Assembly: GCF_016918935.1 (NCBI RefSeq)
Contig: NZ_JAFFOB010000015.1
Coordinates: 310,001-374,000 of the forward strand
Source of the DNA: Roseitranquillus sediminis
Lineage (GTDB): Bacteria > Pseudomonadota > Alphaproteobacteria > Rhodobacterales > Rhodobacteraceae
DNA: 64,000 nucleotides
Reading direction: 5' to 3'
The translations under genes and the position numbers were made by a program. Positions within the stretch are counted from its first letter, which is position 1. Each line of letters starts with the position of its first letter. The notes beneath the pieces are model-generated. The model was not told where the DNA came from. It ran no database searches and was given only the letters and a program-made list of their open reading frames with translations. Positions 1 to 8,093 of the stretch are shown here, in pieces.

Positions 1-103
1 GAGATATGCGAGCGCTACAATTGCTATGGAGACCAACGGATCATCGACTGCCCACCTTATCATGCGCACGAAAAATGGATGGCGGTGATCTCGGAGCTCA
101 GCG

Positions 104-670
104 TTATCTCGGCAAATGTTCATTGATTGTGCGGCGAACCAGAGCTGCGAGGCTCGGCTTGAAAGCACCACGGACGACGGCAACGAGGAGTGCAAACTGG
201 CGCTCGACATCTTTGAACTTTTCTACCATAACTTTTTTCGGCCGAACTGCTCCGCTCCGCCGTGCATCGCATATCAGTCGGAGCTCGGCTATATTCAAAT
301 CGCGTTGTTCTCGATCGGAGGCCAGAGCCGCAAGCGACAATCCTCGATGGTAGGGCCGATCGTGTGGGCCTCGGGAAGTAGCGCCTTCTGCGCACGGATG
401 TCCGCTTGTTCCGCCAACTGCCGGGTGCCGCTAGGCCAGATCGTCGGCGACGCTGAAGGCGAGGCGGGCGCCCCGGCGACCGGCGAGCAGCGCTGCCGCC
501 TGGATCAGCGCGTCTCGATTTTCGCCGACGAAAACGCGCAGTGGTGCGACAGGATCGCCTGAGACATCGTGGCCAACGACGTAGGGAATTATTTCATCGA
601 ACATGTTGTTCTCCGCTTCGAGGAACCGGCTCATGGCCGGGGTCAAGGTCTTCCCGTCGTCATCCTTCAC
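104..670 (-). other. Unassigned ORF remnants, weakly phage terminase-like
   Basis: Two short reading frames lie head to tail here. The first (670 to 431) encodes 79 residues. After its stop the coding flavour moves to other frames and reaches 104. The downstream part has a charged helical segment around DREQRDLNIAELRL followed by KKVMVEKFKDVERQ. This is reminiscent of small terminase (Nu1-type) subunits but is too short to assign. The frame changes suggest one decayed gene rather than two intact ones. The adjoining region contains transposon debris, which fits an imported, eroding segment. I do not recognise the 431-670 part. Confidence 0.2.
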
Positions 671-1712
671 TCGAGGCGCCTCTCCGGCCGTCCACCGTTC
701 TGGCTCTCAATCAGAGGAGCCAGACCGGCGGTCGGCCATCGGCGCCTGCCTTCTCTCTCCTGACCTGCTTCCCACACAGATCCTGGGAGCTGCCCGAGCC
801 AGTGCGCCCGCGGCACTCCGTTGTCCTTGCGTAGGACCTTCCGGTGCGAGCTCATCGGCCACGTCGATCGCGGGGAAGGCCGACGCGCTAGGGCAACCCG
901 GACCAGCGGCGCGGTGCGCCCAGTGCAGTCTAGGGTTAGCGCCCCTTTCAGATTGGCGCAGCGCGCCGCCGACGGCGGCGGTTGGGGGAAGTTGAGGCGG
1001 TGAGCGGAAAAGGTTGAGGTTGGGCGCCGATCACCCCGTGTGGGTGATCTCTCCCCTTTTTCAACCCAGTGAGGAAGTTGCGGAAATGGCGGCGAAAATC
1101 GGCAGAGAGGGGAGGCGCGCGCGTGCTACCTACACCCCCACCGAGCTTTTGAGGTCCCAAGGCGACGATCCCTCCCAGTTCACGCGAAAGCGCGCTCTCG
1201 AAGAATGTCAGCAGCGCGGGACCTGCCTGCCGTTCGCTGCGGACGCTCGATCATCGCTGCGTCAGCAAAACCCCCCGTAGGAAGGGCGGAGAGTGTGAAT
1301 TCTCTGCGGTCGCGCAATTCGGAGCCGATCCCGTCGAAGCAGACCTTCGCCGACGACCGCGCCCGCGACGCGCTCCGCAACCGTCGAAGCCGTCGAAGCC
1401 GTCGCGATGCGCCATGAGCGGCCATTCTCTGCGACTGCCGTGGTTTGGGTCGTCGTCGCCAGAGCTGACATTCGGTGAACCCGACAGAGCGCTTCTCGGT
1501 ACCTCCGCAGAGTCCTGATCGGGGTGGCTGACCAGACTCACCGGGCTGTCGATTGCTGATTGTAAGCGTGAAGTTGATTGGAGGTCGGCGCGCGTTGTCC
1601 AACCGCGACATCAATCGCATCTGCTGCGATGGCGGCTCGAGACTCTTGGATAACCGAGCGGAAGCGACCGATGAGCCGAGGCGGCCGCGGCGGCGCGCCG
1701 CGGCCCAATAGC
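671..1712. other. About 1 kb without a supportable gene
   Basis: Open frames exist on both strands, but none resembles a known family or has a convincing start. The stretch contains a terminator-like hairpin near 1029 and a short tandem repeat of the 9-mer ccgtcgaag at 1381-1398. It looks like non-coding debris next to the aioA and transposase remnants. Confidence 0.5.
1029..1056 (+). terminator. Terminator-like hairpin
   Basis: A perfect 8-bp stem, gatcaccc (1029-1036) pairing with gggtgatc (1042-1049), has a 5-nt loop and is followed within a few bases by a C/T-rich tract ending in TTTTT. It reads as a factor-independent terminator on the + strand. No intact gene precedes it, so it may belong to a lost element. 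Confidence 0.35.
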
Positions 1713-2200
1713 TTAGCCGATGTACTCCTTCGACTTGAACGACAGGTGCGACACCGAGGCGGGGCGGTCGGCGAGCTTGCGGATGTTGCCCCAGGTCTGC
1801 TTGTAGTTCGGGATCACCAGCTCGTTCACGCCGTCGCCGTTGATGACGTTGCCCTGCAAGCCGGTCGGGTAGCCGAAGAGCATGAAGGTCTCGCCGCGGC
1901 GCGCCGTCGGCGTCGGGTAGGCCATGGCCTGGGTCGAGCCGGTGTCGTTCCAGACCTCGACGAGATCGCCCTCGGCGACGCCGATCCCGGCCATGTCGTC
2001 GGGATGCATCTCGATGAAAGGGTACGGCCAGCGGTCCATGACCAGGTCGTTGTCCTTGTCGAGATAGGCCGACTGCCACACGAGGTTCGCGCGCCCATTG
2101 TTGATGAGGTAGGGGTAGCTCTCGCGCTGCGCCTCCTCGCCCGGCGCCTAGAGGCCGGTCCACTCGGCGACGAGGAACAGCGCACGGCCATCCGCTACCA
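1713..2200 (-). pseudogene. aioA: Arsenite oxidase large subunit, C-terminal remnant
   Basis: The translated - strand matches the C-terminal end of the molybdopterin subunit of arsenite oxidase (AioA, DMSO-reductase family), the periplasmic enzyme that oxidises arsenite. Family-typical stretches are NNGRANLVWQSAYLD, DRWPYPFIEMHPDD and GETFMLFGYPTGLQGN, ending in SFKSKEYIG. An in-frame TAG at 2148-2150 interrupts the frame where intact homologues would probably have Glu or Gln. Recognisable sequence ends near 2200, so the N-terminal two thirds, including the cofactor-binding domains, are missing. No small subunit (aioB) or aioSR regulator is visible. It is non-functional debris of a former arsenite oxidation locus. 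Confidence 0.8.
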
Positions 2201-2299
2201 TCGATCCTCCCGACGTCGCGGTGACATGTGCCGCTGTGGCGTCTCATGACCGCAGGCTGCATCAAGGCCGCGTCCGCCATGGTTCTCGAGCCAATGGCG

Positions 2300-2615
2300 G
2301 CACCATGGCGAACTCCCGGCGGCCAGGAGCCTCGACAGATTCGACTTCTCGGCGATCCCGTCTCTCGACAAGGCGCTGACCATGGAGCTGGCGCGCTGCG
2401 GATTCATCGACCGCCGGGGGGAACTCCTCGCTCTGGGATCGAGCGGCACGAGCAAGACGCACGTCGTGTGCGGGCTCGGTCAGACCGCCTGCCAGAAGGG
2501 CCGGAAGGTCGGCTTCACCACCGCCGCGGCTTTGATTCACGATTTTATGCAGGTCGCCGGCGATCGCAGGCTCCCGCGCCTCCAGAAGAGCTTTGCCAAT
2601 GTCGGTGCCGGGTAA
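2300..2615 (+). pseudogene. istB: Truncated IstB-like ATPase of an IS21-family element
   Basis: The frame reads through RSLDRFDFSAIPSLDKAL, ELARCGFIDRRGELLALGSS, then KTHVVCGLGQTACQKGRKVG and AALIHDF, which is the middle of IstB, the ATP-binding transposition helper of IS21-family elements. The Walker A motif reads GSSGTSKT where intact proteins have GxxGTGKT, so the essential glycine is changed. Similarity stops after RLQKSFA, where an IS5-type remnant on the other strand begins. The N-terminus, Walker B region and C-terminus are absent, as is istA. This is a dead fragment, probably cut by the neighbouring insertion. Confidence 0.75.
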
Positions 2616-3240
2616 GCCGAGCGCGGTGTAGCCTTCAGGACGACGATCCGGACCAGGTGTTCGGCAACCTCGTACTCGAGGCCCCGGGCCATGAGGCGCT
2701 GGCGCAGGTCTGCGCAATGCATCGTCGCCACGACGCGGCTCCGGCGGTGTTATCCGCTCCATCGTCCCCACGGCGCCCGGCCGAGTTAGCTCGATGCCGC
2801 ACCGCTTCATCCTTGCAACTGCACCAGGAGCGACATCTTCCACGGGCCTGCGGTCCTGCGCGGCGGGATTGCGGCACAGGCGCTGCGGGCAGCAATCGCA
2901 TCGTGCCATTCGCGGGTATCGCAGGCGCCGTTGGCGGTGACAGAGCCGATCTCCTCGTCCGCCCGGACGTGGCTGAGCAGATCGGGCAGGGCCCGTGCAT
3001 CGCCGATGTGCCTCCCGGTGATCCCGAGGGAACGGAACTCCAGCGTCTCCTCGTCGATCCGAGGCGTATCCTGCGCCAGACCCGCCGCCTGGGGCCGCCA
3101 TACTTGCCGTCGGCCGCGTCGGCCGCGTCGGCTTGTCGGCGTAGCGTCCCGATACATTCCGGGGTCGAGCCAGATCGTCAGTGAGTTCGTTGCAGGCGGA
3201 CCGGTTCCTGAACTTGCGTGTCGTGACTGAAAGCCAGCTC
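2590..3240 (-). pseudogene. IS5-family transposase remnant, frameshifted and deleted
   Basis: Pieces of an IS5-type DDE transposase occur in order but in different frames on the - strand. They are an N-terminal SLTIWLDPGMYRDA, a central IDEETLEFRSLGITG and EIGSVTANGACDTREWHDAI, then MHCADLRQRLMAR and a terminal YTALGLPGTD. The part normally lying between the N-terminus and the GGPRRR segment, which carries the first catalytic Asp, is deleted. The second catalytic Asp (usual VTADGAYD) is Asn here. The element is inactive. Its 3' end abuts the point where the istB remnant stops, which suggests insertion of IS5 into IS21 followed by decay. Confidence 0.7.
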
Positions 3241-3492
3241 ATGCGCTCCAGCTACCACGATGGGTTCAGCAGAAGGATCCCTTAGCCGCTTTGTGCTGCA
3301 GAGCAAGCGAAAGGTAAATGCTCGAGGGGTGTGAAGGAGAAACTTAGGCCTGCCGCATCCCCATTCGGCATACGAACGGCGCTGGCCTTGATGGAAGTAA
3401 ACCAGATTTCAACCTTGAGCCCTGTAGTCCGCAACGACCCAGAGGCATGTGGAACCAGTCCGCGTGCGTGATAGAAAGAGGCTCGCTCTCTC

Positions 3493-4020
3493 ATGCGCAG
3501 AAGCCAGAGGCAGACTACAGAGCCACGGCGTTTCATGATCGCCGCTCTGGTGGCATATGGTGTGGTACCCGCTCTTCCGGCAGCGGCGGCATCCGAGAGC
3601 CTGGCTGACATCAACGTCGCGCAGAAGCAAGCGCTAGCGGCGGTCACGGTTGCGCCGGGGCAGGCCGAGCTCAGACGCTACTCTCGCGAGCCGGGAACGG
3701 TCATCGTCGGCGACTCGGAGGTCGCGGCGGCGTCGCTCGCGGCCTCCGACATTCTGGTTCTGACAGGGCTTGAGCCTGGCGAGACGAACGTCATCGTGCT
3801 CGACGACGACGGCGCCGAAATAGACCACATCGCGCTGCGCGTGGCCGAGCGGGGCACAACGATCGTGGTAAGACGCGGTCAGGAGCGCGAGCTTCTCCGA
3901 TGCGATCCGGCATGTGCTCCGCTGGACGGGATGGGCCTGCATGCCCCGGCATCGCGCCAGTTCGATCCGAGGCCAACCTCCGACATTCCTGTCGCCGATG
4001 GGAACGTCCCGCAGCTCTGA
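3493..4020 (+). CDS. Pilus assembly protein, secretin N-domain only
   Basis: A 175-residue exported protein. Its Arg-rich start followed by MIAALVAYGVVPALPAAAA looks like a Sec signal peptide. The body (about residues 50-125) resembles the N-terminal pilus-formation domain found at the front of CpaC/RcpA secretins: APGQAELRRYSREPGTVIVGDSEV and LTGLEPGETNVIVLDDDG. A CDPAC pair follows near residue 138. The protein ends where a secretin would continue, so it is a free-standing version of the domain, probably periplasmic. It lies 340 bases upstream of the flp pilin gene in the same direction, and pilus biogenesis is the likely role. An alternative start is Met15. Confidence 0.75.
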   Translation: MRRSQRQTTEPRRFMIAALVAYGVVPALPAAAASESLADINVAQKQALAAVTVAPGQAELRRYSREPGTVIVGDSEVAAASLAASDILVLTGLEPGETNVIVLDDDGAEIDHIALRVAERGTTIVVRRGQERELLRCDPACAPLDGMGLHAPASRQFDPRPTSDIPVADGNVPQL

Positions 4021-4360
4021 TACGGGGCCTGCGAGCTCAAACGCCTGCCTGAGCAGCTCTAGTCAGCCACATCTGCGGCGACCTCGCGCGTCTGTGACCG
4101 AAGCATCACGAAGTTTCGTAAAGCTCTTCCCACAAAGCGAATTCCGTTCAGAGCTCGATAACCGATTCGACCCCACAACACCTCATCCGATCGACGTGGT
4201 CGGACGATCTTAAGGTCTCGGTGGACGGCACCTTCACGCCTCGCAGATGATCCAGATTGTCTCGAATGCGGTCGAAAGGAGCGGATACGCAAATCCCGCC
4301 TATCCGTTTGAGCTCACCCTCCGCCCGGATAGTCGGGCAAATTGAAAGGACCCGGAAGAC
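4021..4360. other. Intergenic region upstream of the flp gene
   Basis: This 340-base gap separates the secretin-N-domain gene from flp. It holds only short, unsupported frames. The segment just before flp carries purine-rich aaagga and ggaag, a plausible ribosome binding site. The gap probably contains the main pilin promoter and leader, but no clear promoter boxes could be identified by eye. Confidence 0.4.
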
Positions 4361-4534
4361 ATGAAGCTAATCCACAAGTTTGCCCGCAACGACAGTGGCG
4401 CCACCGCCATCGAGTACGGCCTGATCGCCGGCGGAATCTCGATCGTGATCATCGCTGCGATCGCAATTGCCGGTCCCGCTCTGGAAGGTGTGTTCGACCA
4501 GATCGCAGCCGCGCTGGCCCCGACCCCCAGCTAA
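4361..4534 (+). CDS. flp: Flp/Fap-type pilin
   Basis: A 57-residue type IVb pilin precursor. A short basic leader (MKLIHKFARNDSG) precedes ATAIEYGLIAGGISIVIIAAIAI, the Flp hydrophobic segment with the conserved Glu and Tyr (EY) and the processing site after Gly13. The C-terminus is short and non-polar. It is the major subunit of the Tad pilus, cleaved by the CpaA/TadV peptidase encoded at 9398 and polymerised by the CpaF-TadB-TadC motor downstream. A strong AAAGGA lies about 10 bases upstream of the ATG. The frame overlaps a longer open frame that reads into cpaF, but the pilin motif decides this call. Confidence 0.93.
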   Translation: MKLIHKFARNDSGATAIEYGLIAGGISIVIIAAIAIAGPALEGVFDQIAAALAPTPS

Positions 4535-4599
4535 TTTTGATCTTCGCTGAATCGGCCGGCATTTCGCCGGCCGATCCACCTTTCGCCAAGGCAAGGTTA

Positions 4600-6123
4600 A
4601 TGCTGCAACGAACTGCGGGATTCGGACGCCGGAGAGAGGCCGCTGTACTTTCGCGGGAGCGGGCTTCTGCGGAGCGCGTCGAAGTAGCGCCGATTGACGC
4701 CGAGAGGGCTCACGCCACGGGGCCGGCGGCGGTTGCCGAAATTGCGCGCCCAAGTGTCCCAGTGCAGCAGTCGTCTCGGCGCGTGGACACTGAGGCCGAC
4801 CTCTTCAAGTCGCTAAAGCAGCAGCTCTTCTCCGCGCTGGTCGATCAGATCGACCTGCCCGCGCTCTCGAAACTCGAGCCGGAGCACGCACGCAGTGAAA
4901 TCGCGGCGATCCTGACCGAGATCATCGACGAGCGGCAGATCGGCGTCGCCAGCGCGGACCGTGCCCGGATCGTCACCGACATCGCCAACCAGGTGCTGGG
5001 CTACGGGCCGCTGCAGCCGCTGCTCGACCGCGACGACATTGCCGACATCATGGTTAACGGCGCCGGCCGGGTCTTCATCGAGGTGAACGGCAAGACCCAG
5101 GAGACCGACATCCGCTTCGACAGCGACGAGCAGTTGCTCAACATCTGCCAGCGTATCGTCAGCGCCGTCGGCCGACGCGTCGACGAGAGCTCGCCGATCT
5201 GCGACGCTCGTTTGCCCGACGGGAGCCGGGTCAACGTGATCGCGCCGCCGCTGGCGATCGACGGTCCGACGCTCACGATCCGCAAGTTCAAGCGCGACAA
5301 GCTGACGCTGGACCATCTGGTCAGGTTCGGATCGATCTCGCATGAGGGCGCCGAGATCCTGAAGATCATCGGCCGGATCCGTTGCAATGTGCTGATCTCG
5401 GGAGGCACCGGCTCAGGAAAGACGACGCTGCTGAACTGCCTCACCGCCTCGATCGACCATGACGAGCGAATCGTCACCTGCGAGGATTCGGCCGAACTGC
5501 AGTTGCAGCAGCCGCATGTCGTGCGACTTGAGACCCGGCCGCGCAACCTCGAGGGCGAAGGCGAGGTAACGATGCGCGACCTGGTCAAGAACTGCCTCAG
5601 GATGCGGCCCGAGCGGATCATCGTCGGCGAGGTGCGCGGCCCCGAAGCGTTCGACCTCCTGCAGGCGATGAACACCGGCCATGACGGCTCTATGGGCACG
5701 CTGCACGCCAACAGTCCCCGCGAGGCGCTGGCGCGACTGGAATCGATGATCTCGATCGGTGGCTTCAACCTGCAGTCGAAGACCGTGCGCGAGATGATGG
5801 TATCGTCGATCGACGTCATAGTTCAGGCGGCGAGGCTCCGCGACGGTCGCCGGGTCATCACCCACATCACGGAGGTGGTAGGGATGGAGGGGGACGTCAT
5901 CACGACGCAAGACCTCTTCCTCTACGAGATCACGGGCGAAGACGCGCGCGGCATCATCCTTGGCGAGCATCGGTCGAATGGCAACGGGCGCCCCTACTTC
6001 TGGGAGCGCGCGCGCTACTACGGCGAGGATAAGCGCCTTCTCGACGCCTTGGACGCTTCCGACCGGCGGGACGAACGACGCGCAATGGATCACGACAGGC
6101 ATCAGCTTGGAGTAGGCCGGTGA
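4600..6123 (+). CDS. cpaF: Tad pilus assembly ATPase CpaF/TadA
   Basis: A 507-residue type II/IV secretion ATPase that powers Flp pilus assembly from the cytoplasmic side. It has an N-terminal domain with LGYGPLQPLLDRDDIADIMV, a Walker A GGTGSGKTT, an Asp box TCEDSAELQL, Walker B RIIVGEVRG, and a His box GHDGSMGTLHANSP. The start was placed at ATG 4600. The open frame extends upstream through the flp gene, but those residues are low-complexity and overlap the pilin. It overlaps tadB by 4 bases (GTGA), indicating translational coupling. Confidence 0.95.
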   Translation: MLQRTAGFGRRREAAVLSRERASAERVEVAPIDAERAHATGPAAVAEIARPSVPVQQSSRRVDTEADLFKSLKQQLFSALVDQIDLPALSKLEPEHARSEIAAILTEIIDERQIGVASADRARIVTDIANQVLGYGPLQPLLDRDDIADIMVNGAGRVFIEVNGKTQETDIRFDSDEQLLNICQRIVSAVGRRVDESSPICDARLPDGSRVNVIAPPLAIDGPTLTIRKFKRDKLTLDHLVRFGSISHEGAEILKIIGRIRCNVLISGGTGSGKTTLLNCLTASIDHDERIVTCEDSAELQLQQPHVVRLETRPRNLEGEGEVTMRDLVKNCLRMRPERIIVGEVRGPEAFDLLQAMNTGHDGSMGTLHANSPREALARLESMISIGGFNLQSKTVREMMVSSIDVIVQAARLRDGRRVITHITEVVGMEGDVITTQDLFLYEITGEDARGIILGEHRSNGNGRPYFWERARYYGEDKRLLDALDASDRRDERRAMDHDRHQLGVGR

Positions 6124-7100
6124 CCAAACTCGACCCGGCGCTGATCCCGTTCCTGATAGCGGGGCTGGTCGTGGTGGCCGTTTCCGCCGCGATCTGGTCG
6201 ATCTTCTCCGGGCATGCAGCAGAGCGGGAGCGGCGCTATCGCCGGCTCCAGTGCCATGCGCCTTCCGTCAGCATCGACAGGCGGCGCGTCGGCAATGCTG
6301 AGGACGAGGTGCTGCGCAACGCAAGTGCGATGGTGCGTCGGCGCCGGACTGGCAAGGGACTTTCGTTCCGCTTCGCCCTCCAGCAAGCGGGTCTGCTCTG
6401 GCCGGTCTGGATGGTCCCGGTGGTCGTGGCCATACTCGCGTTGTCTCTCGGCAGCGGCGCTCGTCTTGCAGGCCTTTCCCAGATTGCCGCGGGCCTGTTC
6501 GGCCTGGCAACCGGACCGGGCCTGTTCCTCATCTTCCTGCGCGTCCGTCGCGCGCGGCGGAAAAAGGCGATGGAGAAGGACTTCCCGAACGCGCTCGACA
6601 TCATCGTCCGCGGTGTGAAGTCGGGACTGCCGCTCAACGATTGCTTGCGGATCGTCTCGCGCGAGGTCCCCGACCCGCTCGGTTCGGAATTCGCACGCAT
6701 GGTGGAGCAGCAAGGCCACGGCGTGCCGATCGCCGAGGCGGTCGACCGGCTCGCGGACCGCGTCCCGCTCACGGAGGCGAACTTCTTCGCGATCGTCATC
6801 GGGCTGCAGACCAAGACCGGCGGACGGCTCGCGGAATCGCTCGACAACCTCGTCTCGGTACTAAGGGCCCGGGTGCAGTTGCGTGCCAAGATCGGCTCGA
6901 TGAGCTCCGAGGCAAAGGCCTCTGGCGCGATCATCGCCGCGCTGCCGGTCGTCGTCGCGACGCTCGTCTACATCACGAGCCCTGCCTATATCTCGCTGCT
7001 TTTCACCGAAGCCATCGGCAACGTGGTCCTGGTCGCGTCGGCGATCTGGATGCTGATCGGCGTCTTCGTGATGCGCAAGATGATCGCGTTCGACTACTGA
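6120..7100 (+). CDS. tadB: Tad pilus inner-membrane protein TadB
   Basis: A 326-residue GspF-type membrane protein that forms the Tad platform with TadC and couples to the CpaF ATPase. It has an N-terminal membrane segment (IPFLIAGLVVVAVSAAIWSI), a second hydrophobic pair around residues 90-140, then the cytoplasmic T2SSF domain. That domain has KDFPNALDIIVRGVKSGLPL and TGGRLAESLDNL, and a C-terminal pair of membrane helices follows. A GTG start overlaps the cpaF stop. Length and layout are typical of the family. Confidence 0.92.
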   Translation: MTKLDPALIPFLIAGLVVVAVSAAIWSIFSGHAAERERRYRRLQCHAPSVSIDRRRVGNAEDEVLRNASAMVRRRRTGKGLSFRFALQQAGLLWPVWMVPVVVAILALSLGSGARLAGLSQIAAGLFGLATGPGLFLIFLRVRRARRKKAMEKDFPNALDIIVRGVKSGLPLNDCLRIVSREVPDPLGSEFARMVEQQGHGVPIAEAVDRLADRVPLTEANFFAIVIGLQTKTGGRLAESLDNLVSVLRARVQLRAKIGSMSSEAKASGAIIAALPVVVATLVYITSPAYISLLFTEAIGNVVLVASAIWMLIGVFVMRKMIAFDY

Positions 7101-7110
7101 GGGGCGGCCG

Positions 7111-8091
7111 ATGGATCTTCTGGATATCGTCTACGGGGTTCTCGACAATCCTGCTCGGCTCGCGCCGCTGATCGCAGCGGTTTCCGCGATATCGACCGTG
7201 ACGGCTCTGTCCTGGCCGCTCCTCGAGCGGCAGCAGCAGCGGCAACGCATGGCGCGTGCGGCGGGCGCGGAACGGCACATGCGCGACATGGCGGCCAAGG
7301 CTCGCGCCACGAGCGGCGATGCGGTGATCAACCTGCGTCACGCCGCGCCGAGGCGGCTCTACACCACCATCGTCAAGCGTCTCAATCTCGGCCGGCTGAT
7401 CCAGAACCCGCAGACGCAGAGGCTGATACACCAGGCCGGGTATCGCGGTCCAGCAGCCGCGATCAAGGTGACGGCGATGCGGGTCATCCTGGCCCTCGGC
7501 TTCGGTGCGGCCGCGGCGTTCTACTCGGCGCTCATTCTCGACATCAGTGTCGTACTGCGGGCCCTGATCGCCGCGGTCGCAGCCTTCGCCGGGTGGTACG
7601 GGCCGATCGTCCTGCTCAAGAACCGGCTGCAGAAACGGCAGACCGAGGTCAGGCGCAACTGGCCGGACGCGATGGACCTGCTGTTGATCTGCGTCGAGTC
7701 GGGCATGACGATCGAAGCCGGATTCCGCAGGGTCGCCGAGGAGATCGCGGTCCAGAGCCTGGTCTTGAGCGAGGAGCTCTCGCTCACCACCGCCGAGCTC
7801 TCCTACCTGCCCGATCGGCAGCAGGCTTATCGTCGGCTCGCCACGCGGGTCGATGTCGAGGAGGTCCGCTCGGTCGTCACCAGCCTGATCCAGTCAGAGA
7901 AGTATGGAACGCCTGTCGGCCAGGCTCTGCGCGTGCTGTCGAAGGAGAGCCGGTCGCTTCGCATGGCGGCGGCCGAGAAGAAGGCCGCTGCTCTGCCGCC
8001 CAAGCTGACGGTACCGATGATCCTGTTCTTCCTGCCCGTTCTATTCGCGGTGATCATGACGCCGGCAATCATCCAGATCATGCAGGATTGA
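7111..8091 (+). CDS. tadC: Tad pilus inner-membrane protein TadC
   Basis: A 326-residue GspF-type protein and partner of TadB in the pilus platform. It has an N-terminal membrane segment, a basic cytoplasmic region, two hydrophobic helices near residues 115-165, and the T2SSF domain with NWPDAMDLLLICVESGMTIE and SEKYGTPVGQALRVLSKE. It ends in the hydrophobic segment MILFFLPVLFAVIMTPAII. It starts 10 bases after tadB and ends 2 bases before the TadG-like gene, so it lies in the same operon. Confidence 0.92.
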   Translation: MDLLDIVYGVLDNPARLAPLIAAVSAISTVTALSWPLLERQQQRQRMARAAGAERHMRDMAAKARATSGDAVINLRHAAPRRLYTTIVKRLNLGRLIQNPQTQRLIHQAGYRGPAAAIKVTAMRVILALGFGAAAAFYSALILDISVVLRALIAAVAAFAGWYGPIVLLKNRLQKRQTEVRRNWPDAMDLLLICVESGMTIEAGFRRVAEEIAVQSLVLSEELSLTTAELSYLPDRQQAYRRLATRVDVEEVRSVVTSLIQSEKYGTPVGQALRVLSKESRSLRMAAAEKKAAALPPKLTVPMILFFLPVLFAVIMTPAIIQIMQD

Positions 8092-8093
8092 CG

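Noticed and set aside
1180-2280. 366-codon minus-strand frame
   Set aside because: It is rich in Arg and Gly from GC bias and is antiparallel or out of frame with the aioA remnant. No family features.
4342-4599. Upstream extension of the cpaF frame through the flp gene to 4342
   Set aside because: The extension overlaps the well-supported flp pilin in another frame and encodes Arg-rich sequence without homology. ATG 4600 gives the normal CpaF N-terminus.
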